Shown here piece by piece: positions 11,001 through 26,000 of a stretch of DNA of 64,000 bases; the stretch's first letter is position 1, and every line of letters begins with the position of its first letter. Source of the DNA: Beroe forskalii (lineage: Eukaryota > Ctenophora > Nuda > Beroida > Beroidae); assembly GCA_011033025.1 (NCBI GenBank), contig WFMF01000010.1:1087163-1151162 (forward strand), written 5' to 3'. A program made the position numbers and the translations under genes. Under the pieces are notes generated by a model, which saw nothing but the letters and a program-made list of their open reading frames with translations, did no database searches and was not told the DNA's origin.

Positions 11001-14000
11001 TCACCAGGCACTGGCGGTTCAATCCCCAGTTGTATAAACTACACCCTTACCAGAGTACACCTCTCCAAAGAGTTTTCAATCTCCCGTAAAGCCGTGGCCT
11101 GAAGTCAGAAGTATTTAATATGCCTATTGCTTGAGTGAAGAAGAGACGGTGTCACACTTCCTCGGAATGTGCCCTGCCCTGGGCAGTGTTAGGGCGGAGT
11201 TCTTCGGTACCTACTACTGCTCAGGGACCGACATCTTCGACAAGTTCAAGATAAACAGGATTGTTAGCTACGCTCATAGGACTGGGCGACTGGAACCTAG
11301 AAAAGCCGACAACTCGACAACGATCCTGCAGCAAACTAACCTTGGGATTCTCCTGGACTTGCAACAGGAAGATCCAGTTTACAGGGCACCACGGGTCCTG
11401 ACCCGAGTTAGGACCCGACGGCACCCCGGATCACCAACACTGGGCAGGAACTCTCTTCCGTAACCATGTTGGCCTCACCAAGATGCCCGGCATCTTGGTC
11501 CTCCTGGGGAGGTACGGGACTCGTTCCCATCACAGTAGCCCTAGCAACACTTTTTCCTGAAGGTCCTGTGCTTTAGGGACTCAAATCTCTCGTGGATCCT
11601 ATTAACATCATGACGCATCATTTCTCAATGGATTTATTATCTTAGCTGTAATTTCTCCTTTCATTGCAAACTGTGGAACTTGATTATTACACTATAACGG
11701 TCATGAGTGTACTTTTTCAAACCACCTTCAAAACATGAACAAAGCAATTAGAAAAGACATGATATGTACAATGTACTGTATTGTACTCTTGACGGCTGCG
11801 TCATATTAAGTATTCAAATTGCTTGAATAATAATGTGTGAAGTAGTGTTGATAAGTTTTTAAACATATATCAACACGGACCATACTTTATTAGGTATACC
11901 ACTCGTACACAACTGATATAACTCCAAGATCCTGTAAATTTCTGTAACATCTAAATCATTAACTTTGTTAGAGTGGTTGGGTTTGAGGGTGAAGGAAATC
12001 AATGAGTAAGAAAGGCTTTGCCGGAGGAAGGAACTGGTTCTTTACAGCTATGAATCCTTGTGAAAGATTTGCTGTTTCTCATAATCATGATGTCAATGCC
12101 AAATATTCGACTCCCTGAGTCCATGTAGGCTAAATAAGGCCTTATAATAGCTTTATAGTAAATACACGTCCCATACCCACGTAACCAACTACCCTTCAAA
12201 CCTCATCAAATAAGAGACTATACGCAATGTTCTGACCTCAGGAAATTCCTCAAAAGCAAAAGTTATTTAAATTGAAACTAGGTTGCTCATTAATTCTACC
12301 GTTTCAAATAAGAAGACCTTGAAGTTTAAATAGGTATGTGATTAGCCTGAATCGAATTTCAGTTAGTATTAAGCTTCATAACTTTACAATGTAGATTAAT
12401 ATTTGGGTTGAATGAACTACCTGTGACTATATGAGGGCACATTTGGAAATTGTTTGTAAGCACTAAGCCTATTTGAAGCCCAATTCTAATTTCCTACATA
12501 TTCCATGAGTTATTATATCATTTTTTGAATAAGAACTTTTGAAAGTTGGTAAAATTATCTTGCCTGTTCTCCTTCAAGTTACTGCACGTGGAGGTATCGT
12601 ATAATCTCAGTGTCTACCCCATAATAAAACCCTCTTTAAACAACCGCCCTGACAGGTAGGATATAACATCTCATCAAACGGTTGCATTGTTCAGCCTCTA
12701 CCTATATCTCCGCACTGGCTATGGACTCCCTGCTAAATTCCTAGGATGTTGTCCGGCTTCGACAAAAACTTTGACACATTTCCCATCTGTCACATGTAAC
12801 TCACGTACCCACACTTTGCTGAACAAACACACGTTAGGTAGAAAGATAACTCTACTTGAAGAAGGGTGAGAGGGGAGGAAATCATTCAGAGTTCTGGAAC
12901 AAACATAAAAAACTTTCCTGTTATCTGGCGAGGCTTTTTAACACGCGCACACGAAGCCTTGTCAGCTTTATCACAATATGTGTCCTCAATTAGGGATTCT
13001 ATTATTATCAATTTCAATATGTTGCCGTCTTTCGGTGGGTTTGATAGGAGAATGTAATATTTCCTTGAATATTGTATCGAATCAAATAATACCCCCTGTC
13101 TCTTTGCCTGGCGTCCACTTAGACGTCCATTGGGCTGTGCGACGAGGAGACCTGACAATAAGAACCCGGCCATATTGTTGATATATGTGAGCGCTAGGCA
13201 GACGCCGTTTGTACCATGTACCGTCCTAGCGAGATATGGGTTGAGAGGTGGTCCATCAAAAGTCTGTTAATTTACTGCGTTTTCTCCGTCTCAACATATC
13301 CTCCTGGGTGTATTGTGGAGTTATTATAGCACCTCTCATCAACTACTTTTTATAGTACTGAAGAGCAGTCTTTGGACGTGGTGGTAAGGACAACCAGTGG
13401 ATTTCCTCAGAATCTCAGTGAGCACAACTCTGACTGGCAGACGTTGTCTGATTTCATGTAAATATATGTGAAGTAGTGCTGAACTAAAGACCTGGCTAAT
13501 AATAACGCGATATAAAACTTGGCATTTTGTATCATCATTACTCGAGCATATTTCATCATCTTATTGTGATACGTGTCTTTCCAAATGATACGTGTCTTTC
13601 CAAAAGATTTCACTGCACTTATAATGTGGTAACTTCTGTATCACTACCGCTCAAGTGATGAGCATTCCCAAGTGAATGCTAATCATTCACTTGATCTTGA
13701 GGCGTGATCAAAAAGTGAGCAAAAATAAGAGACTGTAACAAGTTTTAGATTTTCATTGTGAGTTATAATTGGTAGGCGGACTTTATAGCTAAAGGACTTT
13801 ATAGCTAAACCGGTCAAAATAGCTGAATTTTGATTTAGCTATATCGTCCGCAGTTCGGACTATTTAGCTAAATCTTCCTAGCTGTCCCTCCTCCCGCATC
13901 AGTTTATGTGTTTAGCTATATAGTCCTCGATTCGGACTATTCAGCTAAATCTGTACCATAGTTGTTCTTCCCTCTCCATTCAATTTATAGCTTTATAAGG

Positions 14001-17000
14001 TTTAAGTTAAACGGGGTTCGGAAACTACGGCACAGGGCTGTAGAGCACTGGACCCTACGGCACAAAACACTACGACACAGGACTCTTGGGCACACTTTTC
14101 ATTTTTGGGGCCACGCTACGGCACACTTTGGTTTTAGAGTGGACTCTCCGGCAATTCTAAGGCTCGGTTGCAGTTAGGGGACAATTTTGTCCCATAACGA
14201 CAGATGCCTCTCATCAGCTCATCAGAGATTGTTAGCTGACCTCATTAGAATTTTGGGACTCAACAGGACTACCGTGCCCATGAGAAGAATATTAAGACTT
14301 GATTGCATATGAACTTGGCACCTGAAGAAACAATCTGATAGTATAAGAGATGCCTCTTTGCAGGATCCAACCATCACATTCATTTGTTCGCTACCAATGT
14401 ACAACATCGAAAAAGTCAAGATAGATAGAGGGCGGACAACCCTGGGTGCCCTAAGGAACTCTGCTCCTTATACCATCATGAAATCATGGTGGACCACAGA
14501 TCCTTCAACGGGTAGAAGGGGTCCACTCCTCTACGTACCTGGGTCAGACGGTTTATGATGGGGCCCTGAATGGGGCGAGGTATTACATCGTACACAAATT
14601 AATGTTCTCTGATCAGTAGGCACATCGTATTTCGTATCGCTACGACACATTGCTGTTCTCTGATCAGGTGCTACATGGTATCGTCACGATACATTGAGGT
14701 TCTCTGATCAGGTCATATACCGTATCACTGCGATACTAGATACACTTCCAGTAGTCATCTTGCTGTGACTCGCTACACTGACACGCGATCAATGATCATG
14801 TGCTCTGATTAGGTGGAATCGTAGGGTTTGATCCGCTGTGGCAAAGCGTAGAGCATTATACCCATACCGATGAAGGCATTACCTATTATACCGAGGAACA
14901 GTGAGGTCAGATTTAGCTATATCGTCCGCAGTTCGGACTTTTCAGCTAACGGACTATATAGCTAGAGCTAGGACTTTATAGCTAAACTTACAGAAAAATT
15001 TAGCTATATAGTCCTACAATCAGAAGAATCTTGCAAATAGGTTAAAAATAGGCTAGTGCTGCCACAAAAACAAGGTGATGTTGAAGGGAATTTACAATTC
15101 TCAGAAAGTAAAATGTTCAGAAAGCCGTGAATATTGCGAATTTTTGACGTTCGTGAAACTGAAAATAAGTATTATATTATATGTGTCATGTATAGGTCTT
15201 CCTGTAATGTTCGAATGTTTTTAAACGTCTACAAGTGGTGCGAAGCCGTCATTTTGTCGTCTTTGAACAAGTACCTTCAACAGCTCATTTCAGTTTTCTC
15301 AGTGGCCCAAATTCTGGGAACCAATTCTAGTTTTACTAATATATTCTATTTCAATATTTGCACATCTCAAATACTCAGTTGATCATAATATATTCAACAA
15401 TGCCAATGATGTTCATGTTTATACTTTGATAATATAAGAATAGAGCGTGGAGGGGAGTAAATTAATGATCTAGCTTTTTATATGATATTAACAATATTTT
15501 AATGCTAAAGGCACATGATTCTTTACTTTTTATGAATCCTCTTGAGAGAAATAAAAATTTCGCTTGAAATGAGTCAAAAAAGGGCCTACACATAATATTC
15601 CTTGAGAGAGCTACTGTATAAGCCACTAGGAATCTTGCTGATGTGAGCGAGAGCTTTTTTCTAAGCCTTACGTCATTTAAATTTAATAAATGCATATTCA
15701 GTTTTGATATGAAAGATTTTTCAGCTGAAACAACTGGGATGATAATAATTTATTTCCCGAATTCGATTTGTTAATTCTCACAGAGTGTCATTCCTCAGAT
15801 TCTAGCTGTGCAGCCGAAGAGGATTCAATTCTCAGTTAAATCAAAGGACACTATTTGAAGTGTTTGTTTTGATATTTTGTCCCCACTAGCATAGGACGGT
15901 GGAGGGTGACTTCATATCATTGTTTAGAATGGTGCATTGGTATTTGGTAGCTTCGTTCAGACGTCTCTCTTTGCCCCCCTCGCTAATTAACAGTTTGGTG
16001 TTATAATTGAAAATTGAATGTTTCTAACACTCTCGATCTATTTCTGATTGATGTGAAAATCCTATTCTTCACCATCTTCTTTACTTCTCCCTTCACTTCT
16101 TCCTCTCCTTTTATCTGCCTCTTCTCATCTCGCTTCTCTCTATTGCGCTGAATGTAATGAAACCTCGTGACTCGAACTGTCCGTTGGCAATTAAGAGCCA
16201 GGCATGGTAACCTCACATGCAGCACTGATTGTTAAACGAATAAGTTGAGCCTGCGTATATGAATTATCTTCTGATATAATTATATATATACGATGCCTTT
16301 TCTGAACCTTGAACAAGTAGCCACTTAGCGATGATATTAGTATCATGGCTCAACAGAGAGAAAATTGACCAACATGGGATGACATTTCTCCTCAAATATT
16401 ACCATGGCAGACTCAGGGCCTATTGAGTTTACACTGGTCAGCTATCATACAAAATAATACATGTTTGAAAAGATAATAGCGTGTTCATTGCTAAACCGAC
16501 AGCCAGCCATACCTTCCCTCTTTTCATTTTCTACATCCTGAAATGACTGACGTGTGCTCGTGAGCTTATACATTGTCAACTGCATCTCTCTTGATCTATT
16601 AAAAGCGAGGTATCTTCTATAAAGACTCTCATCATCTTAATTTGCCCATGCGCAGCCGATTTAAACTGACATCGATCTTTGCTGATAAATTCGCAGTGAC
16701 GGAAATCTATGAGTTCTTCAGAAATCTAAACACCAATCGTTTCATGACATCTCTTTGGTACGTCAATAAGAGCCAATTTAGAAGTTAAACTATTCTAACA
16801 GGTACGATTTTCTTAGTAATTTATTCTGGGCTATTATGAGTACCACACTGCCCACAAATGGATGACGGATGACATGAAAAAGCATGTCAAGCGGGGTTTC
16901 ATGCATGGGTTGAAAGTGATGTCATGAGATAATTCCTTTGAGTGCCATTCGGCATGAACTAACATTAACTAGTCATACTCAAGCCAAAAAACTCCTAACT

Positions 17001-20000
17001 ACACTCTGTACTATGTGCGCTCCAACTCTTTACTGAGGCTGCCAGCACTACAAAGAGTAAACCATTACCTCTCAGCCATTCAGATACTATTTGACTATAT
17101 ATAGTTATTAGACTAAATTAGGTCTCTCTCAGGTGGGAGGTGCTGATCTCACATGAATGGTGTCGGTGGCACAGAAGAGGCCAGGGTTCTCGGTGGATAC
17201 CAGGGCAATTTTATTGCCTTGCAGAACCTGCTGGTGAGTCAGGCATTCTTGGGGAGGAGACAATGTGAGAGGGAGGAGATGTGGAGGAGGGGGCTGAGCT
17301 GAGGGGTCAAGTCGGGTGATACCAGGCAGACCCTCTGGGCAGATTGTAATTACCTGACCTGCCAGCAATTTTTCAGGCATTAATTTTGCGGCCCATTCTC
17401 TATGGGAGGAGATGGGGAGGAAGGATGAGGAGGCAGGAGGAGGGGTTTGCAGTGAATTAGTTGCTGGTTGGTTCGATTTTTAAGTGAATCAGATTGTGTG
17501 GAGGCATGTCCAGCCCCAAATGGAGTTTCAAAGCCGCGGAAGGGAAGCCTTGCTGCTTCACTTTGTATTACTACTGATCTTTCATGTTCTACTTTTTCCA
17601 TGGCTGCTGGTGTGATCCAAATGGCTCATAAATTAGTTCCAGTGACTTCAGACTGGAAGCCATGATCATGGTTGGCAGGGGTTCATTGAAGGAGAAAGGT
17701 CAGGCAATTGATTGCAGCAACTGTTCAAAGGCTTTAGTTACTTGATTACTTGGTGCAGTGATAATGTGAAAGTTTCAATGATCTCATTCATTGTAGAATT
17801 ACAACTTGGATCGCGATCCTCGGTAAAATATTTCAGGGGCTTAGAAGGTTTTCAGGTACTGAGTCTTGTCGAGAGATATTTGGTGGCATCCATCTCACTT
17901 TATTTTATGTATAACTTTTCATCACTTGTCTGCAGACTGTCTGAAAGTGTTCTGAAGTGTTAATAAACCTTTTGTGCACCATCTGTTTTAGCAATGAACA
18001 GGTCATGTGCATGATAGGCAGGCGATGTCAGTTAACGTTATGTGCAGAGGCATGGATGTGGGGACCTGATATGTCTTGACGCAAAGTGCACCCCTCAGTC
18101 TGTTAGCATTGGTGTGGGGGAACATATAGCTGTTGATCATGAACCTAAGTGGAGCCAGGATATTAAATAAAGCACACTATTATTGGGGTAGGAGGTTGTC
18201 TTCTTTATTCTTCTTGGCCGACTCTCTGGTGAAGAGGTTCTACATGCCGGTCGAATCATGTGATCATCAGAAGGTCAGAAATACCAAACTGGTTAATGTT
18301 TCTGATCTGAGCTATCTGATTATTCATGGTACGATCACACATTTTCAAATCATTTTAATAGCAAAATTAAATAATCAAATATTATTATTATGCTCCTATA
18401 TTGTCTAATTCATTTTACCGTATTTGATGGCTAAAACCAAACAAACGCTTTTTGCGTGATCTAATATAAAGATTGTCCTCAGGTAGTAACTACTCAACAG
18501 ATGACCCATGCTTTAGACACTTGCCTGCTAAATAGTGGTGTCTTAATCATATACTGTCTTGGCTTGTTCAAATGTACAGGTGTGATCAAGTTGTTTTTGT
18601 GAGGGGCTCTTACCCTTCCTGTCTATATTTCTTTTGTTCAGTATCTCATGACTTTAACCCAGTACAACTGCATTTCCCATTGTCTCTCTCACTTTGGCTG
18701 CACAACACTGTCCTCTCTAGCCCGGCTACCTCTGGTGAACCACATGCATGCCTACCTCACTTTCTCACTTCCATCACGATGTAATAACCTCAAGTGGCGA
18801 AACTAGGTTCTGCAGTGTGTCAAGCAGCCGTTCTTTCTTATAGCCTCTCAAACACGGCAGTTAACAACAGCGTCTTCGCTTCAAATCACTTAATCCTGGC
18901 GATTTTTAATGGAACGGCAAAACAACAAAATGCTCCTGCTGTCTTTTGTCAAGCTCATCACTGAATATTAACTTTGGCCCGTCTTGGTTATATATTCTAG
19001 ATGATAACTATGTAAAGGGTGATGAGAGGATTGTGTGAGGGGTGAATCAACCAGTCTCTGCGTAAACTTCTACATGATCATTGGAGATGCCTTGATGGAG
19101 GTGTAAACTACATGATCTGGAGATGCTAACACTACATGATCATGGAGATACCCATTGAGGTGTAAACTTCCACGAATACTGAGATGCTGATGTGGGACGC
19201 CAGACAAGTAGCCCGCCGTGATGATGTCATTATCATGGCTCAAGCAGGAAAGTTATTGACGCGGAATTGGCCACATTTCCAGCGCACGAGGCATGATATA
19301 TATTACATTTACATCCCCATTCCGCTATCATCAACTTCCGTGTCCAGCATATTTTTGATTTAGCTAAATTTACACGTGCCCGAGCTCCCTATATTAAAAT
19401 ATATTACCGTAAAACGGAGCTCCTGGGGGCCACCAATTGGGCGCGTGGGCAAGGTTTACCGAGTCCAGAAACATCCGTAGAATATTACCTTGTGTTTGAA
19501 AAGATAGCGTTATTTTCGACAGCATGTTCATTGTTCATAGACCAATGCACGCGCATACTTTCACTGCGTTTTTCTGTACATCGCAATGACGTGACTGACG
19601 TGTGTATCTCGTGAGCCATACATTGTCAACTGTGAGGTATGTATCGTGAGAGTATGTCACGTCTCCTGAGCAGTGTCTCTTGATCTCAGAAACGGAGTAT
19701 CTTCACTGTCAGGATATATCATCGTGTAGTAGTAGATGTTATACGATCAGATTCCGCTAGTAAATCTATGATTCTTCAGAAATCATTACCAATCGGTTTC
19801 ACGGCATCTATTTACGGTGCGCGTATAAAACGAATTTATGTCTGAGGGGTCAGCTATTCCTAGCAAAAATTACGATTTTCCTTGGTAATTTATTCTGACA
19901 AGAATATTTCGTAATTTGAGAGCCTGCAGAGACACGCACATACAAACTCGGATGACGGATGACATGAAGAAGAGCATGTCAAGCGGGGTTTGAACCCATC

Positions 20001-23000
20001 CGGCCATTCAGTGATTCCGTGCATCGGGTTGAAAGTGACAATCAAATGATGATGTCGAAGGATAAATTCCATTTTTGGGAGTTATTCAATAATTCAACAT
20101 GGCTGTTGTGAAAGTCGCTATAAAAAGTAAAAAATCCCTAACAGTACACTCCTGTACTAATGTGTAGCTGCTCTTGCTGAGAACACCTTGTACACCTGAG
20201 ATAATCAGTACAATCGTGTGATGTAACTCCATTACCTCTCGTTATGCACTGCTAGGAATACTGACTCAGATAGCCCCAGCTACTTATATATAGTTATTGA
20301 AATAATTGGAAGATTCAGATCACTCCGGCTGTATGTTAATGGAATGCTAGGTACACATGAGAATGTGATATCGGTAGCGAGCCCTGAAGAGCTGGGGGTT
20401 ATCAGTCAGATACCAGGCAGACCCTCCTGAGGCAGGTGTAATTACCTGCGAACCTGCACCAACTGGTGCACCTGGTGGTGGGCAGTACATTCGCTGTAGT
20501 GTTGAGGGGAGGCAATGGGGAGGAGGAGAGGGTTTGAAAGAAGGCTCGTGAATTGGATTTCTAAAATAGGTTTGATTTTTGCAGATGATCAATTGACATG
20601 GAAAACATGCCAGCTCCAACCATAGGTTTTCAAACAAACAAACACTTTCTAACGCCTGCTTCACTTTTTAGGTCTAGTCTTTCGTATTCTTTCGCATTGG
20701 CTGAGACCAAGCACGGGGGTGATCCAGTAAAGTTATAGTAAAGTTCAGTGACCCATCGCCCGGTTCCAGGCGAACACAGCGGACTGAAGAACATGACCAA
20801 TGTTTAAAAGGAGTTCATTAGAGGAGAAGGGAGACAGTTAGAAGAGGTGGATTCTTGATTTCTTGATTGTGACATTGTCAATCTGAAAGTTCCAATGAAA
20901 TCTGGTCATTGTAGGTCACAACTTGGATCACATGATCCTTGGTCAAAATATCACAGGGCTTCGGAAAGTTTCAGTCACTAGAATCTTGTCGAGATAATTT
21001 GAAATTTAACATCTCTATCTCCTCACCATTTGCCATGCCTCAACATAGCACCATCCTTGTCTCTGGAACTGTCTGAAAGTGTCTGAGAAGTGTTAACTCT
21101 GTTATTACAGACCTTTGTCACACACATCTGTTTAAGCAGTAGTAGCAGTAGAACAGGTCGTATTATAATAAGAATGAAAGGCGATGGACCATAACGTTAT
21201 TTCCATAGTGTTATACGGTGAATTGATGACGTCACTCCTTTGATAGTGCTCGAAGGCAGCAGCTTGTGTTAGTAGTAGGAGGTTCTGAAGTATGTCTGTG
21301 AAGTACAAAGTCGCACCCCTCAGTCTTATTGCGTTATATGCTGTATTCGATTATTAGGGGAACATGTGTTATAACATTGTTCGCAAACTTAGTGAGCCGT
21401 AGAGATGACAAATAAAGCACACTAGTGTGGGGTAGGAGGAGTTGTCTTCTTCTTCTAGACTCTCCTGATGAAGTTCATATGCCATTAGATCCGGGCCACC
21501 GATCATGTGATACACGTCCTGTCAGAAGGTCGAAATACCAGCTGGTTATAGTATTACTACGATCTGGAAACATCTCATTGTCATGATACAATGTATGGTA
21601 TAAATCAGTACCATGCTCATAAAATTCATCATCCAAGTATCATTATTATTACTATCCTATATTAATTATCTTATTATTTTTACCGTATTTGATTAGCTAA
21701 AATAAAGCTTGAACTTACATTTACAACGCGTAGACTCTAATACTCTGATAGAAGATTGTTCCTCAAGTGTCTTTATCCAAACCAGATGACAATAGCTGAA
21801 CGCCCCCTGCTAAACTGTGTGAGAGTGGGTGTGTGTCTGTAGGTGTGTACTGTGTGTGTGCGTGTGTCTGTAGGCTTGTGCGTGTGTGTGTACACGGAGT
21901 GTGTTGTGATCCAGAGGTTGTTTTTGTGGGCTGCTCTTACCTAACTACATAATCTACATATTTGTACCGTTCCAATTATCTCCGCCCGGCAACAGTACAG
22001 CCCTGCGTTCCCCGGCCATTGTCCTCCTCTCACTTTGGCACCGCATAACACTGTCCCCTCTAATACAGCTACCTCCTTAATTGAACCTTTCATACCTACC
22101 TCACCCTACTCCGCTTTATATCACGATATAATCACCCTCAAATTAGCGGAAACTAGGACTGCCAATTAATAATCAGCAACACGTTCTTTGACTTATAGCC
22201 TCCTCGCTTCATTGTCGTGTACAGCAGTTAATAACAACAGCGTCTTCCACTTCCAGTCACTAATCCTGGGTGCAGTGGGTGGAGCAACGAAAACAATAAA
22301 ATTACTCCCTGCTGTCTTTTGACTCAAGCTCATCCGCTGAATATATTATGTACAGCCCGTCTTTAGTTATATTCTAACTTGCCTCAGACCAATGAATGAT
22401 AACCTATGTACATAATAAGGGGTGTGTGTGTGTGTGTGTGTGAGAGTTGAGGCGACGTTAGTAGTAAGGGGTGGATGCTCCAGTCTCTGCTGTGTAAACT
22501 TCTACATGATCATGGAGATGCCCAGTGGGAGGGTGTAAACTTCTACATGATCATGGAGATGCCGGCAGTGGGAGGGTGTAAACTTCTACATGATCATGGA
22601 GATGCCCAGTGGGAGGGTGTAAACTTCTACATGATCATGGAGATGCCCGCAGTGGGAGGGTGTAAACTTCTACATGATCATGGAGATGCCCAGTGGGAGG
22701 GTGTAAACTTCTACATGATCATGGAGATGCCGGCAGTGGGAGGGTGTAAACTTCTACATGATCATGGAGATGCCGGCAGTGGGAGGATGTAAACTTCTAC
22801 ATGATCATGGAGATGCCCAGTGTGAGGGTGTAAACTTCTACATGATCATGGAGATGCCGGCAGTGGGAGGGTGTAAACTTCTACATGATCATGGAGATGC
22901 CCGCAGTGGGAGGGTGTAAACTTCTACATGATCATGGAGATGCCGGCAGTGGGAGGGTGTAAACTTCTACATGATCATGGAGATGCCGGCAGTGGGAGGG

Positions 23001-26000
23001 TGTAAACTTCTACATGATCATGGAGATGCCGGCAGTGGGAGGGTGTAAACTTCTACATGATCATGGAGATGCCCAGTGGGAGGGTGTAAACTTCTACATG
23101 ATCATGGAGATGCCCGCAGTGGGAGGGTGTAAACTTCTACTTGATCATGGAGATGCCCGCAGTGGGAGGGTGGCAGCGGGTATAGTTAGCCGGGTTTCTA
23201 TTTATTAAGTATCGTTAGAATATAATTGTGGGTCACGTACCTTTAGGGAGGGTTCTGAACCTCGGCTGAACTTTTCAATTGTTTCATTGAGCCGCTCGCA
23301 ATGATGCTATGATAATCCAACACAGGTGTTGGTGTTGAACAATCTGATTGTGTTGCTGCAAACAGCATCGTCATATTATTTGCAATGCGCAATGTGTTGC
23401 CACGCATTTGAGCGAGCATAATAATGAAATCCATTGTTAATATTATGCCCAATGAATAGCAACTAAATACGGGTTCGTAAATGACAAATGTGATAAATAA
23501 TTGTCATTTAAAATCATATTAGCTAAATGTCAGGGTTCCCGGTTCAAATATAAAATTCTCGTTTCAATTGGAGAATTTGTAAATCATGCAAGCATGTATA
23601 TCCAGTTGATAAAAAGATAAAGAGTGGCGGAAATTTGTTCGAAGGATTCATCAAGAATTCTCTAGATGCTCTTGAAGTACAATACGTGAAAATAATCTGT
23701 GCCTCATTGTCGATGAATGCTCCCATGAATTATCTACACGGTCTATTACATCGGATTCGTCAAGCCTCGCAGAGTTATTTTACTCCGAAAGCTTACCTAA
23801 TATAACCTTTTCTTCGAAAACGGTATCTGTTTTTTGGAGTTTTTACCCTTCACGCAACACACTACATATTTTACTGTTACGTCCCACCCGTCTCCGGCAG
23901 GAATTATTCCGTGTGCTGATTTCACCCCGTTCCGCCAATAGGAAGGGCTGATTTTACCTCGCTCCACCAATAGGAAGGCTCCGCTGGGTCACGTGACCAT
24001 GTCGGTGTTATTAACAGGTCTTTGTCGCACCAACCGCCTGACATGAAATGGAAATGGAACATAACATTCCGCATAAAACATACATAGTTTTTTAGAAAAT
24101 ATGAGAAAGTCAATATGAAACTACAGTGCTGATTATAGCAGCTGTTTGGCACTGCAGTGTATAGTTCGATGAGAACCGTACGTCCATAGGTACTCAAGAA
24201 TTTAGTACACAGTCTACCTCTCTTTGTAAGAAGTTGGAATAGCCTCGGCAATGCAGATCTGAAAAGTAGAAGTACTCCTGAGCTTGCTTTGTCTTCTGGA
24301 GTCACTGCTCTGTAAGGTAGACCTCCCGGAGACATAGCTATAGAGTGTTCATGCGATAATGATCAGGAGACCTCTCATGCAGTCAGGGTATTCTTTAGAA
24401 ACCTGTTGCTTAACGATTCATTTATTAAAATGAGAACTTTCACTTCTAGATGTCTCTTTTTGGAAATTATCAATCCTGTGTGACCAAATTTTAGATGTCT
24501 CTTTTTGGAAATTCTCAATCCTGTGTGACCAAATGATAGCAAAGACAATTTTCTAATTGACACCGATTGAATTTAAGTAGTTTCTACAGAAATATGATTT
24601 TATAAAACCCTCTGTCACATGGACACTTGTCTGATCGGGTCCACATTGATTTAGACTCTCGCCCTCCGGGCTGAACGTATAAACCGGATACATCTCTCGG
24701 GCTGTGCACTCGGGAAGTATCCCAAAGTGGATCCGATAGGTGTGTGTTTATGTGTTAAGAATATAGCAATAATCATTTTGCTGTAATACGTCATTAAGGC
24801 TCAGTTCCCCTTATCAACATCGTCAGCTTCTGTCTCGGTCATATTGAGATATTGATTTCTTGTCGTTTCAATAATGAGTGAAAAGTACCCAGCATTACTG
24901 GTTTATATGGACATAGGTTTCAGCATACAAGGTATAATGGTGAGAAGCATCGGATTGTTGATAAAGATTTAGTTCTTATTCGGCATCTTATTTGCATGAA
25001 ATTACAAATAGTGTACTCAGTACTAAGTTCTTTCATCGTACGATGACGGTATGAAGTTACACAACCTGTAGTGAGCAATATTTCAAGAAAACAGTAAACA
25101 CGCATAGTCCTAGACACTGCACTCAGACACACTGCACTACATGTTTAGTTATAATTAGGATCTACGTGACACATCGAACCAGTCAAAACATCAGCCCCCG
25201 CCACAGTCTCGGCCTTCAGTGTAAATGGTGGTCGTGGAATGAAAATAAGCTGGTAATATAGGGTAGTAGGGCACTCCGAACACCTTGACATCATCATGAC
25301 TTGAATTAATCTAATTTGTCCTGTTTCCACAAGTTCTTTTTATTGAAAGGGCCAGCTGACGTATCACTCCAATCAGGTGAGTTGTGATAAAGTGAGGCGT
25401 TCCTTTTCTTTATTTCAAGGCATAATAATTAATATGTATCCGCCTGACGTCAATTGACGAAAGCAACGCATAATCAATATCAAGTGGTTTGCTTTTCTGC
25501 CTGCGTATTCATGCATTCCAGCTTAGCAGAACCTGACTTCGAAATATGCCCCGGATGTTTTCTGATTTCTTTAAATCATAATTGTGATTCGAATGGACTA
25601 ATATGGACTTATGGAGGCAAATGGTCGGATTATAAGTTTATGAATTCCGGTTCTTACGATTGTGCAATTAAAAGGGATGGTTTCCGATGGCAGCACAGGT
25701 TATGAAACGGACTTTTGGAAAATTTAGAAATAAATTTGCAGATTTTCATGGACGATATTTCAGAGATTTTTCTGTGAAGTGAGTCAACCTAAAGCACACA
25801 CTATTACAGCAGCATCACACCGGGTGATAAGTAGATTGGTGTGTTTACCTACTAAATTCAGCAAGTAGCTGTCATGAAATACTGGACGTATTTCTCCTGT
25901 TATATGTAAATTCTTAGAACCATTCCACGTTTATATTATTTACGGTACACTAAAATAACTCTGCGCTGATGGTTGGGAAATGTCAAGGTCTTTTTCATTA

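Noticed and set aside
11000-11035. tRNA gene suggested by GGTTCAATCC
   Set aside because: The A-box-like motif is only about 20 bases upstream, too close for a tRNA, and no acceptor stem pairs.
22490-23172. CRISPR-like array
   Set aside because: The units are contiguous and near identical without unique spacers, and the context is an animal intron. It is a minisatellite.
23922-24335. 137-codon minus-strand ORF
   Set aside because: It is the longest non-repetitive unexplained ORF in intron 5, but I recognise no family, and the length is possible by chance in 64 kb. It also overlaps the tandem CCAAT units.
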